From an uncultured Christensenellaceae bacterium (GTDB lineage: Bacteria; Bacillota; Clostridia; Christensenellales; Christensenellaceae), in contig CAJUPM010000003.1 in NCBI GenBank assembly GCA_910588425.1, forward strand, positions 91,219 through 155,218: a stretch of 64,000 bases of DNA. Reading direction: 5' to 3'. The first letter of the stretch is position 1, and every line of letters begins with the position of its first letter. Below the pieces are notes generated by a model. That model did no database searches. It was given only the letters and a program-made list of their open reading frames with translations, and was not told the origin of the DNA. A program made the position numbers and the translations under genes. This document shows positions 31,446 through 39,825 of the stretch, in pieces.

Positions 31446-31868
31446 ATGGAGTATCGCAGGTTTGCAAATACCATCGTCGCCAGAATGGACAAAGGCGAGG
31501 AAATTCTGGAGCAGATTCAAAGCATTGCGGAAAAAGAGGAAGTTAAGCTGGCCAGCATCCGCGCGCTGGGGGCGACGGACGATTTCACCGTCGGCGTATT
31601 CAAAACCGGGGAAAAGAAATATTACGCCAACGAGTTTCGCGGGGATCATGAGATCGTCTCCCTGACGGGTACCATCAGCACGATGGACGGCCAGTTCTAT
31701 GCGCATCTGCATATGAGCGCCGGCAATGAGAAGGGGCAGGTGTTTGGCGGGCATCTCAACAGAGCGGTGGTCAGCGCCACCTGCGAGATGGTGATTGAGG
31801 TCATCGATGGGCAGGTCGAGCGGGCGTTTGATGAGGAGATCGGGCTCAATCTGTTTCGGTTTATATAG
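31446..31868 (+). CDS. PPC/DUF296-domain protein
   Basis: A 140-residue single PPC domain (plant and prokaryote conserved). The conserved histidines are in YAHLHMSAGNEKG and FGGHL (near residues 79-100) and probably bind a metal in the trimer. Bacterial members lack the AT-hook of plant relatives and their role is unknown. An AGGGGGAGA site precedes the ATG. It is 67 bases after the TfoX_C gene and may be the last gene of that transcript. Confidence 0.82.
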   Translation: MEYRRFANTIVARMDKGEEILEQIQSIAEKEEVKLASIRALGATDDFTVGVFKTGEKKYYANEFRGDHEIVSLTGTISTMDGQFYAHLHMSAGNEKGQVFGGHLNRAVVSATCEMVIEVIDGQVERAFDEEIGLNLFRFI

Positions 31869-32086
31869 AGCCATCAGCGCGGAGCATTCGAACGGAAGAA
31901 AGGACTGTGTGATCCGATGTACTGCTGGTTTTTTGAGACATAATCGTAGATGATGTGCTTAGGCGGTGATAGCATATATCGCGCATCAAGTTTCGCTAAT
32001 TCGAATGATTGATGGGAAATGATTGAAGCTAATATTGCGAACGAGCACAAAGACGGCGGTTAAGCTTCATTGAAGGAGGGCCTTTT
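31869..32086. other. AT-richer spacer with a short direct repeat
   Basis: No gene is seen. AATGATTGA occurs twice, at 32003-32011 and 32017-32025, 14 bases apart, upstream of the next gene. Composition drops in GC compared with both flanks. Confidence 0.4.
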
Positions 32087-32494
32087 ATGATAGTTGTGAA
32101 AGTGCTAAAAAACAATAGTAAGTTTTTTAAGGCGTTATCGATAGGCACAGGCAACGAGTTTGCTTGTGATGTTCATATCAATAAAAAAATTATAGCGACC
32201 TTACAGCCGGGAGAAGAAACTGTAATTAAGCTGGAACCGGGTCTATACACGGTGTTTTTTAAAGGAGTCCGCTCTTTTGGGCTAAAAAGCAATCAACTGC
32301 ATCTGAATGTAATGCAAAATCGCGACTATATCATACAAGCAAAAAATGGAGTCGGCGGCTTAGTTGCAAGCTATGCTTTGATGACACCGCAGGATTACGA
32401 GTTATATCAATGCCCGCATTGCGGTGCGCCAAACAGAGTTGCTGGTATAAAATTTGCCAAGTGCGAATATTGCGGTTCACTGTTATCAAAATGA
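32087..32494 (+). CDS. Uncharacterised protein with C-terminal zinc ribbon
   Basis: A 135-residue protein of unknown function. Residues 1-95 look beta-rich, with a PGEETVIKLEPGLYTVFFKG stretch resembling carbohydrate-binding or DUF2846-type beta sandwiches. Residues 109-129 form a zinc ribbon, CPHC and CEYC (Cys109, 112, 126, 129). A near-perfect AAGGAGGGC site precedes the ATG. Codon use is AT-richer than in the neighbours, and the flanks on both sides are AT-rich and gene-poor, suggesting acquired DNA. Confidence 0.65.
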   Translation: MIVVKVLKNNSKFFKALSIGTGNEFACDVHINKKIIATLQPGEETVIKLEPGLYTVFFKGVRSFGLKSNQLHLNVMQNRDYIIQAKNGVGGLVASYALMTPQDYELYQCPHCGAPNRVAGIKFAKCEYCGSLLSK

Positions 32495-32776
32495 GGACTT
32501 AGAAATAATTTTTGTGTTAGGTTTTCTTTTGGCAGACAAAGAAGGAAATGAGAAACAGACTGCGGGTAAAACGCTGATAAGTGAATGCGACGATCTCAAA
32601 ATAGCTGAGGCTTGCTATTGCCGTAGCAAAAATGTGAGAAAATGATAGGATTGCATTGATACCAATGTGTCGGTGTTTGGGCGAAGTGGAATAGTTGATT
32701 CAAAATGAAATATATGTTCGTATAGGCAATGTTTGTGCAGTGACTTTAACTTATACCAATAAAACTATCAGATGTA
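32495..32776. other. AT-rich region without a supportable gene
   Basis: About 280 bases with frequent stops in most frames and lower GC than average. Short frames lack ribosome binding sites. Nothing repeated or structured was recognised except the terminator at its right edge. Confidence 0.5.
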
Positions 32777-32804
32777 CGAAAAAAGCGCCGGAATTCCGGC
32801 GCTT
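32777..32804 (-). terminator. Terminator of the first HxlB-like gene
   Basis: A 22-base perfect palindrome (32783-32804) followed by T-rich sequence on the minus strand, 12 bases after the stop. Confidence 0.9.
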
Positions 32805-32816
32805 GTTTGTATCTGT

Positions 32817-33392
32817 CTACTCCACGTTGCTGTGGTTTTTCGCAATCGTCTGGCGGTCTGCCCCGATGCGCACGGCGCAGCACGCCCGGATGACATCGCC
32901 CACCGTCTGCATGACGGGGTAGAACGCGCTGGTCTGCACCAGAGCGGAAAGCTCGGTCAGCTCTGCATCCGGCTTGTAGCCCGAGCCGATCATGACGGTA
33001 TCCTCGATATGCACGGTGTAATCCGCAAGGCTCTCCAGTGTCGAGCCGCGCTTACCCACCAGCAGGCCGATCTTCACGCCGTGGTTCTTGGCCTGGTTCG
33101 CGAAAAGAACCATGGATTTGGTCTCGCCCGAGCCCGAACCGATGATGAAAATATCGCCTTCCTGCATGGAAGGGCAGGTGTTGTCGCCCACGATATAGGC
33201 TCTAAGGCCAATCTGCGAGCAGTCCATCGCCAGCACTTTAATATTGTTGCCGGCGCGGCCCCAGCCCGAGACGAAAATGCGCTTTGCCGCCACCATGGCA
33301 TCGGCCAGCGCGTCAATCTCTGATTGATCCACGTTTGTGAGCATCTCTGCCTGATGCGCGGCGAGTTTTTTCCTCTCTTCCAAAAAATCCAT
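32817..33392 (-). CDS. SIS-domain sugar isomerase, HxlB-like (copy 1)
   Basis: A 191-residue sugar isomerase domain protein of the 6-phospho-3-hexuloisomerase group. It has the family opening RIFVSGWGRAGNN near residue 38, the phosphate-binding serines in IIGSGSGETKSM near 84, and the terminal KNHSNVE with the catalytic-type His. The expected reaction interconverts hexulose 6-phosphate and fructose 6-phosphate, but no hexulose-phosphate synthase gene is nearby. It is monocistronic with its own promoter and terminator. It is close to copy 2, with long identical stretches in the first 60 residues. Confidence 0.82.
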   Translation of the reverse strand: MDFLEERKKLAAHQAEMLTNVDQSEIDALADAMVAAKRIFVSGWGRAGNNIKVLAMDCSQIGLRAYIVGDNTCPSMQEGDIFIIGSGSGETKSMVLFANQAKNHGVKIGLLVGKRGSTLESLADYTVHIEDTVMIGSGYKPDAELTELSALVQTSAFYPVMQTVGDVIRACCAVRIGADRQTIAKNHSNVE

Positions 33393-33433
33393 TTCAGTTT
33401 CTCCTTTAAAAAGAGTATTTCAAATCCAAGTTC

Positions 33434-33462
33434 ATTATATAATGAGACGGGCGGGGCCACAA
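33434..33462 (-). promoter_or_regulatory. Promoter of HxlB-like copy 1
   Basis: TTGTGG (33457-33462), 17 bases, TATAAT (33434-33439) on the minus strand. The leader is about 35 bases and holds an AAAGGAG site. Confidence 0.75.
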
Positions 33463-33601
33463 GCCTTTTATGCAAAACAGCGCGTTTTACAGGCGGGAAA
33501 ACCCCGATCGCGGCCAAGCGCTGTTTTGCACGTTGCCGCCGGGGCGTGCGGCCCAATCCTGCACTGGCCGTCCTCCCGCGGGCAGGGCCTTCCTCATTTG
33601 C

Positions 33602-33625
33602 AAAAAAAAGCGCCCCAAGGGCGCT
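33602..33625 (-). terminator. Terminator of HxlB-like copy 2
   Basis: A 7-bp stem (33609-33615 with 33619-33625) followed by T7 on the minus strand, seven bases after the stop. Confidence 0.88.
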
Positions 33626-33632
33626 CTTTTTG

Positions 33633-34211
33633 TTATTCTATATTGTTGTGATTGCGGCCCATATCCTCGGGCGTCACGCCCAGCTTATCCGCACAGTAGG
33701 CTGTGATGGTATCGCAGACCGACTGCATCACCGGGTAATAGGCGTTAGACTGCACCAGCTGCTCTTCCAGCGTGGCCATGCCTTCCGGCGGGCAGTAATC
33801 GTTGGCGATCATGAGGTTATCGTCGATATGCACGGTGTAATCCGCGATTTCCTCCAGCTTGGAGCCGCGCTTTCCCACGATCAGGCCGACTTTGCTGCCG
33901 TGGCTCTTGGCCTGGCCGGCGAAAAGCAGCATGGATTTCGTGCCGCCCGAGCCCGAGCCGATGATGAGGATATCCCGCTCATTCATGGAAGGGCAGGAGT
34001 TATCGCCCACGACATGCGTCTTAAGGCCAATCTGCGAGCAGTTCATCGAAAGAATTTTGATGTTGTTGCCCGCGCGGCCCCAGCCCGAAACGAAGATGCG
34101 CTCCGCATCCAAAATTGCCTGAGCCATCGCATCCAGCTCTGCCTGATCGACGCTTTTCAGCATCTCTGCCTGGCGCTCTGCCAGCTTTGCTCTCTCTTGA
34201 ATCCGATCCAT
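33633..34211 (-). CDS. SIS-domain sugar isomerase, HxlB-like (copy 2)
   Basis: A 192-residue paralogue of copy 1, with IFVSGWGRAGNNIKILSMNCSQ near residue 39, IIGSGSGGTKSM near 84 and terminal RNHNNIE. The start at 34211 follows AAGGAGATTAG. It differs from copy 1 mostly in the C-terminal third, where substrate residues lie. It has its own promoter and terminator, so the pair arose by tandem duplication but is not an operon. The substrate is unknown; an AgaS/GutQ-type sugar phosphate isomerase is the alternative. Confidence 0.82.
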   Translation of the reverse strand: MDRIQERAKLAERQAEMLKSVDQAELDAMAQAILDAERIFVSGWGRAGNNIKILSMNCSQIGLKTHVVGDNSCPSMNERDILIIGSGSGGTKSMLLFAGQAKSHGSKVGLIVGKRGSKLEEIADYTVHIDDNLMIANDYCPPEGMATLEEQLVQSNAYYPVMQSVCDTITAYCADKLGVTPEDMGRNHNNIE

Positions 34212-34255
34212 TTCTAATCTCCTTGAAGTAAAATACGGCGTGCGCCGCACCTACA

Positions 34256-34285
34256 ACTCTAGCATATGCAAAGCGGCAAAGTCAA
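34256..34285 (-). promoter_or_regulatory. Promoter of HxlB-like copy 2
   Basis: TTGACT (34280-34285), 18 bases, TGC-TAGAGT (TAGAGT at 34256-34261) on the minus strand. Confidence 0.65.
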
Positions 34286-34291
34286 GCAAAG

Positions 34292-34810
34292 CTAATCCGC
34301 GAAAACGACCCGGCTTTTGCGCGGCGCGGCGGCAGGCGTTTCTGCGGCATACCCCAGCGCGGCCATGCCCCAGACCACGTGATCCCCCGGTACGCCCAGC
34401 CCGTCCAGAACCCGGCGGACGGCAGGTTTATCGCAAATATCCCGCAGCTGGTTGATCCAGACAGAGCCAATGCCCAGGCTGTGCGCGGCCAGGAAGATAT
34501 TTTGCAGCGCACAGGCGCAGTCCAGCATGCCGTTGTGGTTTTCCGGATTGCAGGAGAGCAGGATGAGGGCGTTCGGGCCATAGAAATTGTAGCTCTCTTC
34601 TGCGCCAATTTCCTCCCGGATGGCCTTGGCCAGTTCTTCCAGCTTTGCCTGGCTCGTCAGCACGGTGAACTGGAACTGCTGGCGGTTCATGCCCGTGGGC
34701 GCATACTGCCCGGCCTGGACGATGGTCTCCAAATCTTCCCGGGAAATGGGTTTTGGCAGAAAAGAGCGGATGCTTCTTCTGGATTTGATATTCTCTAACA
34801 CTTGGTTCAT
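34292..34810 (-). CDS. Nitroreductase family protein (second)
   Basis: A 172-residue FMN oxidoreductase. It has the N-terminal NIKSRRSIRSFLPKPISRED and QYAPTGMNRQQFQF FMN-site segments, and SLGIGSVWINQL near residue 111. It belongs to the same broad family as the protein at 10882 but is clearly divergent. The ATG at 34810 follows AGGAGGGAT. The gene is bounded by the promoter of HxlB-like copy 2 downstream and a terminator upstream, so it is probably monocistronic. Substrate unknown. Confidence 0.84.
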   Translation of the reverse strand: MNQVLENIKSRRSIRSFLPKPISREDLETIVQAGQYAPTGMNRQQFQFTVLTSQAKLEELAKAIREEIGAEESYNFYGPNALILLSCNPENHNGMLDCACALQNIFLAAHSLGIGSVWINQLRDICDKPAVRRVLDGLGVPGDHVVWGMAALGYAAETPAAAPRKSRVVFAD

Positions 34811-34912
34811 AACGATCCCTCCTGATTCTTTGCTGGCATAGCATTCGCCGCGCCGGCGGCGCACTCCTGCTTTTGGGCAAATAATTCGCGGTTTCGGCAT
34901 TTTGCGATTAAA

Positions 34913-34934
34913 ATAAAAAAGCGCCGGAGCGCTT
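34913..34934 (-). terminator. Terminator of the sugar transferase-dehydrogenase operon
   Basis: A 6-bp GC-rich stem (34919-34924 with 34929-34934) with A/T extensions, then TTTTATTTT on the minus strand, immediately after the dehydrogenase stop. Confidence 0.85.
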
Positions 34935-34936
34935 TT

Positions 34937-35881
34937 TTACGGGATGAGGTTTTGCGGCGCGCCCTTCAGATAGGCGGCGATGTTCTCAAAGGCGATATGC
35001 GCCCGCTTGACCAGCGCTTCTTTTGTCGCGAAGGCGACGTGCGGCGTGGCCAGCAGATTGGGCGCGCCCAGCAGGGGATGATCCGCGGCGATGGGCGGCT
35101 CGCTCTCGAACACATCGATGCCCGCACCGGCGATGCGGCCGCTGGAAAGGGCGTCGGCCAGCGCCTGGCTATCCACCACAGGCCCTCTGGCTGTGTTGAT
35201 GAGCACGGCGTTTTTCTTCATTTTGGCAATCTGCTCTCTGCCGATGAGCCCCCGGGTCTGCTCGCTGAGCGGCGTATGCAGGGAGATGATATCGCAGGTC
35301 TCAAGCAGCGTATCCAAATCGACAAAGCGCACGCCGGGCAAATCCTTTTTGGTGCGGCTATAGGCGTAAACCTCGCAGCCAAAGGCCTGGGCGATGGCCG
35401 CCACCCGGGAGCCGATGGCGCCCGCGCCCACGACGCCGAATTTCTTGCCCTCCAGTTCGAAGCCGATCAGGCCGTCTTTGGTTCCTTCCCGGCGCACGGC
35501 GGCGTCGCAGGCGGGAATGCGGCGATAGAGGGAAATGAGCAGGCCGAAAACCAGGTCTGCCACGGCGGCAGTGGAATACCCGGCGCAGTTGCAGACGGCG
35601 ATGCCCCGCTCCCGGCAGGCTGGGAGCGCCACGTGATCCACGCCTGTAAACGCCACAGAGAGCATCTGAAGCTTTTCGCAGCCCCGGATGACCTCTGCCG
35701 GGAAGGGCAGGTTGGCCAGAGCAATGATATCCGCCCCCTGCCCCCGGGCGATGAGCTCGCCGGCATCCGCGGTGCGGCTGGAATGAATGATAATTTCATG
35801 GCCGGAGCCGAGTTTTTGCTCCGCAATCTCCCGCAGGAGCGCTTCTTCCACGCCCAGCGGCTCAATGACGACGATTTTCAT
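34937..35881 (-). CDS. D-2-hydroxyacid dehydrogenase family protein
   Basis: A 314-residue NAD-dependent oxidoreductase of the phosphoglycerate/D-lactate dehydrogenase family. The Rossmann motif is VVGAGAIGSRVAAIAQAF near residue 145. The catalytic Arg is in NTARGPVVDS, Glu in VFESEPP and His in ATPHVAFATKEAL. It is of short type with no ACT domain. The substrate is not evident. The ATG overlaps the stop of the polyprenyl-phosphate sugar transferase by four bases, which links it to the polysaccharide locus in expression at least. Confidence 0.86.
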   Translation of the reverse strand: MKIVVIEPLGVEEALLREIAEQKLGSGHEIIIHSSRTADAGELIARGQGADIIALANLPFPAEVIRGCEKLQMLSVAFTGVDHVALPACRERGIAVCNCAGYSTAAVADLVFGLLISLYRRIPACDAAVRREGTKDGLIGFELEGKKFGVVGAGAIGSRVAAIAQAFGCEVYAYSRTKKDLPGVRFVDLDTLLETCDIISLHTPLSEQTRGLIGREQIAKMKKNAVLINTARGPVVDSQALADALSSGRIAGAGIDVFESEPPIAADHPLLGAPNLLATPHVAFATKEALVKRAHIAFENIAAYLKGAPQNLIP

Positions 35882-37257
35882 CTCTTCTCTCCTTTCGGAT
35901 GCGGCGCGTTTTCGCCCGCGTCCACTCCTTCTGAGGATTCCTTGACGAACAGCACCCGCACAGTCTCGATCATGAGCTTGATATCCAGCATGAGCGAATA
36001 GCTCTGGATATAGAGCAAGTCCAGCATGAGCTTCTCGTATGGGTCTGTAGAATAGCGGCCCCAAACCTGCGCCATCCCCGTCAGCCCGGCTTTGACGGCC
36101 AGACGGTGCGAAAATTCCGGGATGGTTTTGGTGTATTCATCGTAGAAGAACTGGCGCTCGGGGCGCGGCCCCACGATGGACATATCCCCCTTGATGATAT
36201 TGAAAATCTGGGGCAGTTCATCCAGGCGCAGGGAGCGCAGAATGCGGCCGATTTTGGTGATGCGCGGGTCGTCCTTTTCGGCCAGCACAGGCCCCACATG
36301 CTTTTCCGCATCCGGGATCATGGTGCGCAGCTTGTAGACGCCGTATTCCCGGCCGCCGCGGGTCAGCCGCTTTTGCATGAAGAAGGGGCTGTGCCCGTCC
36401 TGCAAAAAGATGAGCAGGGCGCAGAGCAGGATGACGGGCAGCGCCGGAACCAGCGCCGCCAGGCCGAGGCAGAGATCCAAAATGCGCTTTGTAACCCTCT
36501 GGCCGCCGGTCAGGCCGAATTTGTTGACGCTGATCATCATCAGGTCGTCGAACTGCTCGCTTTGGGAAGTGGAGAGCATGATATCCGTGTAATCCGGGCG
36601 GATGAGCACGGGTTTTTCCATAGAGGCGCACATGCGCAGGAACATGGCTTTGTCGATGGTGCCCAGCTTGCCCAGGATGACGGCCTTGTGCGACAAGATG
36701 ATGGATTCGATTTCCCGGTCGTTTGGCGAAGTGATGGCATCGACCCGGTATTTCTCGCTGTAGCGGTTGACTTTTTCCAGCATGAAGGCCTCGCCCTCGG
36801 GGTCATCTGTGATGAGCACGGAGGGCAGCGGCGGGCGGCACCGGAAATAGAACTTGCGCGAGAGCGTGAGCCAGAAGGGCAGAACGGCCAGCTCCAAAAC
36901 AAAGTTGAGCAGGGCGATTTTCTTGCTCAGCTGCGCGCCGATGGCCACATAGGGCAGCGCCAGCAGGGTGATATTGCTGATGAGCGCCGAGATATAGATG
37001 GAATAAAGCAGGTTATAGTAGCGCTTGCCGCTGAAGTTAAAACAGTCTAAAAAGCTGGCGGAAATGAGCGTGATCACCCAAAACCAGGGCAGAACGACAT
37101 ACAGATTCGCGTTGCTGAAGCGATCCCAGACGTTATGCACAAAAAGCGTCGCCAGCGTCATGCTGACGCAGACGAGCAGGGAAAGCAGGGCGATGGAAAA
37201 CAGCCGCGCGATGCCCTGGCCACGGTATTTATTGAACAAGGATTTTCTTTTTGCCAT
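35878..37257 (-). CDS. Polyprenyl-phosphate glycosyl-1-phosphate transferase
   Basis: A 459-residue initiating enzyme for polysaccharide synthesis. It should transfer a sugar 1-phosphate from a nucleotide sugar to undecaprenyl phosphate on the inner membrane face. Four N-terminal helices (about 25-130) precede a CoA-binding-like middle domain. The catalytic PglC/WcaJ-type domain (about 270-440) carries KRILDLCLGLAAL, QKRLTRGGREYGVYKLRTM, LRSLRLDELPQIFNIIKGD, VGPRPER and GLTGMAQVWGRY. The ATG at 37257 is spaced nine bases from AAGGGG; an ATG two codons earlier is too close. Confidence 0.92.
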   Translation of the reverse strand: MAKRKSLFNKYRGQGIARLFSIALLSLLVCVSMTLATLFVHNVWDRFSNANLYVVLPWFWVITLISASFLDCFNFSGKRYYNLLYSIYISALISNITLLALPYVAIGAQLSKKIALLNFVLELAVLPFWLTLSRKFYFRCRPPLPSVLITDDPEGEAFMLEKVNRYSEKYRVDAITSPNDREIESIILSHKAVILGKLGTIDKAMFLRMCASMEKPVLIRPDYTDIMLSTSQSEQFDDLMMISVNKFGLTGGQRVTKRILDLCLGLAALVPALPVILLCALLIFLQDGHSPFFMQKRLTRGGREYGVYKLRTMIPDAEKHVGPVLAEKDDPRITKIGRILRSLRLDELPQIFNIIKGDMSIVGPRPERQFFYDEYTKTIPEFSHRLAVKAGLTGMAQVWGRYSTDPYEKLMLDLLYIQSYSLMLDIKLMIETVRVLFVKESSEGVDAGENAPHPKGEKR

Positions 37258-37291
37258 CCGCATATGCCCCTTATTTGGTGAGTTTAGCCAA

Positions 37292-37320
37292 AGTATATCA
37301 CGAAGCCCGGATTTGCGCAA
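37292..37320 (-). promoter_or_regulatory. Promoter of the sugar transferase operon
   Basis: TTGCGC (37315-37320), 17 bases, TATACT (37292-37297) on the minus strand. Confidence 0.75.
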
Positions 37321-37403
37321 TGCGCAGGGAAAAAGCGGCGCAAAAATCCGCGACCGTCCGGATGGAAAAAAGAGGGTGGCAGGGCAAAAAACGCCCAAAA
37401 GGT

Positions 37404-37432
37404 TTGCCATCCGGCGGGTTTTCGTATATGAT
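37404..37432 (+). promoter_or_regulatory. Promoter of the first glycosyltransferase pair
   Basis: TTGCCA (37404-37409), 17 bases, TATGAT (37427-37432), divergent from the sugar transferase promoter. Confidence 0.8.
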
Positions 37433-37464
37433 GGAACTATCTATATAGAAAAGGACGCATTTGC

Positions 37465-38619
37465 ATGAGAATCGAACTGGACGGGCAGCTTTTTGCCGAG
37501 AAGGAAAAGACGGGCATCGGCTTTGTGGCGCATCAGCTGGTATGCGAACTGCCGCGCATTTCCCGGGATGAAAAAGTGCTCGATTATTTTGCCAAGGGCT
37601 GCGGGGGCGAGCAGCTTGCGGCCATTGAACAATATCAGGAAATGGGATATGCCCTAAACCCCTGCCAGATGATCAGCTCCCGGCACTATAAGATGATCTG
37701 GCCTTTCTTTCCGCTGGCCTTTCACCGCTTTTTCGGCAAGAAGGCGGATGTAACCTGCTTTTTCAACTTCTATGTCCCCCCGGGCGTTTCTGGCAAAAAG
37801 ATCACCATCGTGCACGATATGGTGGTAAAAGCCTTCCCGGAGACCATGAACCTCAAAACCAAAATTATGCTGAAGCTCTGCCTGAAAAAATCCTGCAAGC
37901 GGGCAGATAAGATCGTAACCGTCTCCCAGTTCAGCAAAGAGGAGATCGTCAAATATCTGAATATTCCCGAAGAGAAGATCGTCGTCATGCCAAACGGCGT
38001 GGATCACAGCCTGTATCATCCGGGCTATGCCGCGGATGCCGTTGAGAAGGCCAAGCGGCGCTATCATATCGAGGGGGAATACTACCTCTATCTGGGGACG
38101 CTGGAGCCCAGGAAGAATATCGAGCGCATCGTGCAGGCATATGCCCGCTCTAAAAAGCCGGGCGGGCCGAGGCTGGTGCTGGCGGGCCGGAGGGGCTGGC
38201 TCTATGAGAGCATTTTTGCGGCGGTGCAGGAGCTGGGCATCGAGGAAGACGTGGTCTTTACAGACTACGTCGCGGATGCGGACGTCCCTCTGCTCATGAG
38301 CGGCGCCAAGATTTTCCTCTTCCCCTCGCTCTACGAGGGCTTCGGGCTTCCGCCGCTGGAGGCCATGGCCTGCGGGACGCCTGTGGTTACGGCGAGCACG
38401 TCGTCGCTCCCCGAAGTGGCGGGGGATGCGGCGCTGCTGGCCGATCCTTATAGCGTGCGGGAGATCGCGGCGGCCATCGCGCGGCTGGAGCAGGACGAAG
38501 CTCTGCGCCAAAGCCTCATCCAAAAGGGGCTGGAGCGCGCCGCCCAGTTTACCTGGGAAAAATCCGCGCAGATTTTCTATGCCGCCATCAAAAGCGCGGC
38601 GGCGGAGGAGAAAAAATGA
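37465..38619 (+). CDS. Family GT4 glycosyltransferase (mannosyltransferase-like)
   Basis: A 384-residue GT-B fold retaining transferase. The N-terminal [19 protein letters not shown] opening and the KITIVHDMV segment near residue 112 match GT4 enzymes of the mannosyltransferase B type. The C-terminal donor domain has [17 protein letters not shown] near residue 209 and the E-x7-E motif [14 protein letters not shown] near 292. No membrane segment; it acts at the cytosolic membrane face on lipid-linked sugars. Donor and acceptor are unknown, though GDP-mannose is plausible since manA and manC lie in the locus. Confidence 0.88.
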   Translation: MRIELDGQLFAEKEKTGIGFVAHQLVCELPRISRDEKVLDYFAKGCGGEQLAAIEQYQEMGYALNPCQMISSRHYKMIWPFFPLAFHRFFGKKADVTCFFNFYVPPGVSGKKITIVHDMVVKAFPETMNLKTKIMLKLCLKKSCKRADKIVTVSQFSKEEIVKYLNIPEEKIVVMPNGVDHSLYHPGYAADAVEKAKRRYHIEGEYYLYLGTLEPRKNIERIVQAYARSKKPGGPRLVLAGRRGWLYESIFAAVQELGIEEDVVFTDYVADADVPLLMSGAKIFLFPSLYEGFGLPPLEAMACGTPVVTASTSSLPEVAGDAALLADPYSVREIAAAIARLEQDEALRQSLIQKGLERAAQFTWEKSAQIFYAAIKSAAAEEKK

Positions 38620-39767
38620 GCGAAAAAAAGTTAAGCATACTTCAAATCAACAAGCTCTATGCGCCGGATATCGGCGGCGTGGAACGGGTGGCGCAGCAAA
38701 TTGCCGAGGGGCTGGCTGGGCAGACGCAGATGCAGGTGCTGGTCTGCCAGAAAAAAGGGGAGAGAAAAGAGGAAAAGGTAAACGGCATCCCCGTTACCCG
38801 CTCCAAAACTCTGGGCACCAAGTTTTCCATGCCCATCTCCTTCGGGTTTTTCCGGGATCTGCGCAGGCTTTGCAAAGGGCAGGATGTGCTGCTCTTCCAT
38901 ATGCCCTTCCCGCTGGGGGATTTGGCCTGGCTCTTCTCGGGCTATCGAGGCAAAACCGCGGTCTGGTGGCATGCGGATGTGGTGCGCCAGAAAAAGCTGA
39001 TGTTTTTCTACCGCCCCATCATGAACGCGTTTCTGCGCCGGGTAGACCGCATTTTCGTCGCGACCCAGGGGCATATCGAAGGCTCGGCCTATCTGGGGCC
39101 TTACCGGGAAAAATGCCGTGTCGTCCCCTTTGGGCTGAACGTGGAGGAATATAAAAAGGATGCCGCCAAAACCTCGCCGCTGGAAGAGCAGGGGCAGGAG
39201 GGGACGGTCAAATTCCTGTTTGTGGGCAGGCTGGTCTACTATAAAGGCGTGGACGTTCTGCTGAGCGCGTTTGAAAAGGTGCCGAATGCGGAGCTCTTCA
39301 TTGTGGGCGGCGGCCCGCTGAGGGAGGAGCTGGAGGCAGAAGCCGAGCGCATGGGCAAGGCGGGGGCAGTGCACTTTCTCTCCGGCCTTTCGGATGCCCA
39401 GCTCAAAGCCTGCTACCGGGACTGCGATGTGTTCGTCCTGCCCTCGGTGGCCAGGAGCGAGGCCTTTGGCCTGGTGCAGCTGGAGGCCATGGCCTTTGGC
39501 CGGCCGGTCATCAATACGAATCTGCCCTCGGGTGTGCCATACGTCAGCCTGCATGGCAAAACCGGCATTACCGTGCCGCCGGAGGATGCCCAGGCGCTGG
39601 CAGATGCCATGCGCACTCTGGCGGAGGATGCCGGCCTGCGGGAGCGGTATGGAAAAGCCGGGTATGAGCGGGTCTGCACTGAGTTTTCCGAGCGGCACAT
39701 GATGAAGCTGCTGATGGAGCAGATGCGGCAGCTGGCAGGGGAAGAGGCGACTGAGCGCGCCGAGTAA
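38616..39767 (+). CDS. Family GT4 glycosyltransferase
   Basis: A 383-residue GT-B transferase. The N-terminal NKLYAPDIGGVERVAQQIAEGL gives the acceptor-domain Gly loop. The donor domain has FLFVGRLVYYKGVDVLL near residue 200 and the E-x7-E motif SEAFGLVQLEAMAFG near 283. It overlaps the previous gene by four bases (ATGA). It probably adds the next sugar after the transferase at 37465. Confidence 0.88.
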   Translation: MSEKKLSILQINKLYAPDIGGVERVAQQIAEGLAGQTQMQVLVCQKKGERKEEKVNGIPVTRSKTLGTKFSMPISFGFFRDLRRLCKGQDVLLFHMPFPLGDLAWLFSGYRGKTAVWWHADVVRQKKLMFFYRPIMNAFLRRVDRIFVATQGHIEGSAYLGPYREKCRVVPFGLNVEEYKKDAAKTSPLEEQGQEGTVKFLFVGRLVYYKGVDVLLSAFEKVPNAELFIVGGGPLREELEAEAERMGKAGAVHFLSGLSDAQLKACYRDCDVFVLPSVARSEAFGLVQLEAMAFGRPVINTNLPSGVPYVSLHGKTGITVPPEDAQALADAMRTLAEDAGLRERYGKAGYERVCTEFSERHMMKLLMEQMRQLAGEEATERAE

Positions 39768-39825
39768 GCCCAGCCCGGATGAAGGGGGCCCGCCGGCCTT
39801 ATGATTCAAAAAAGCAAATCACGCT

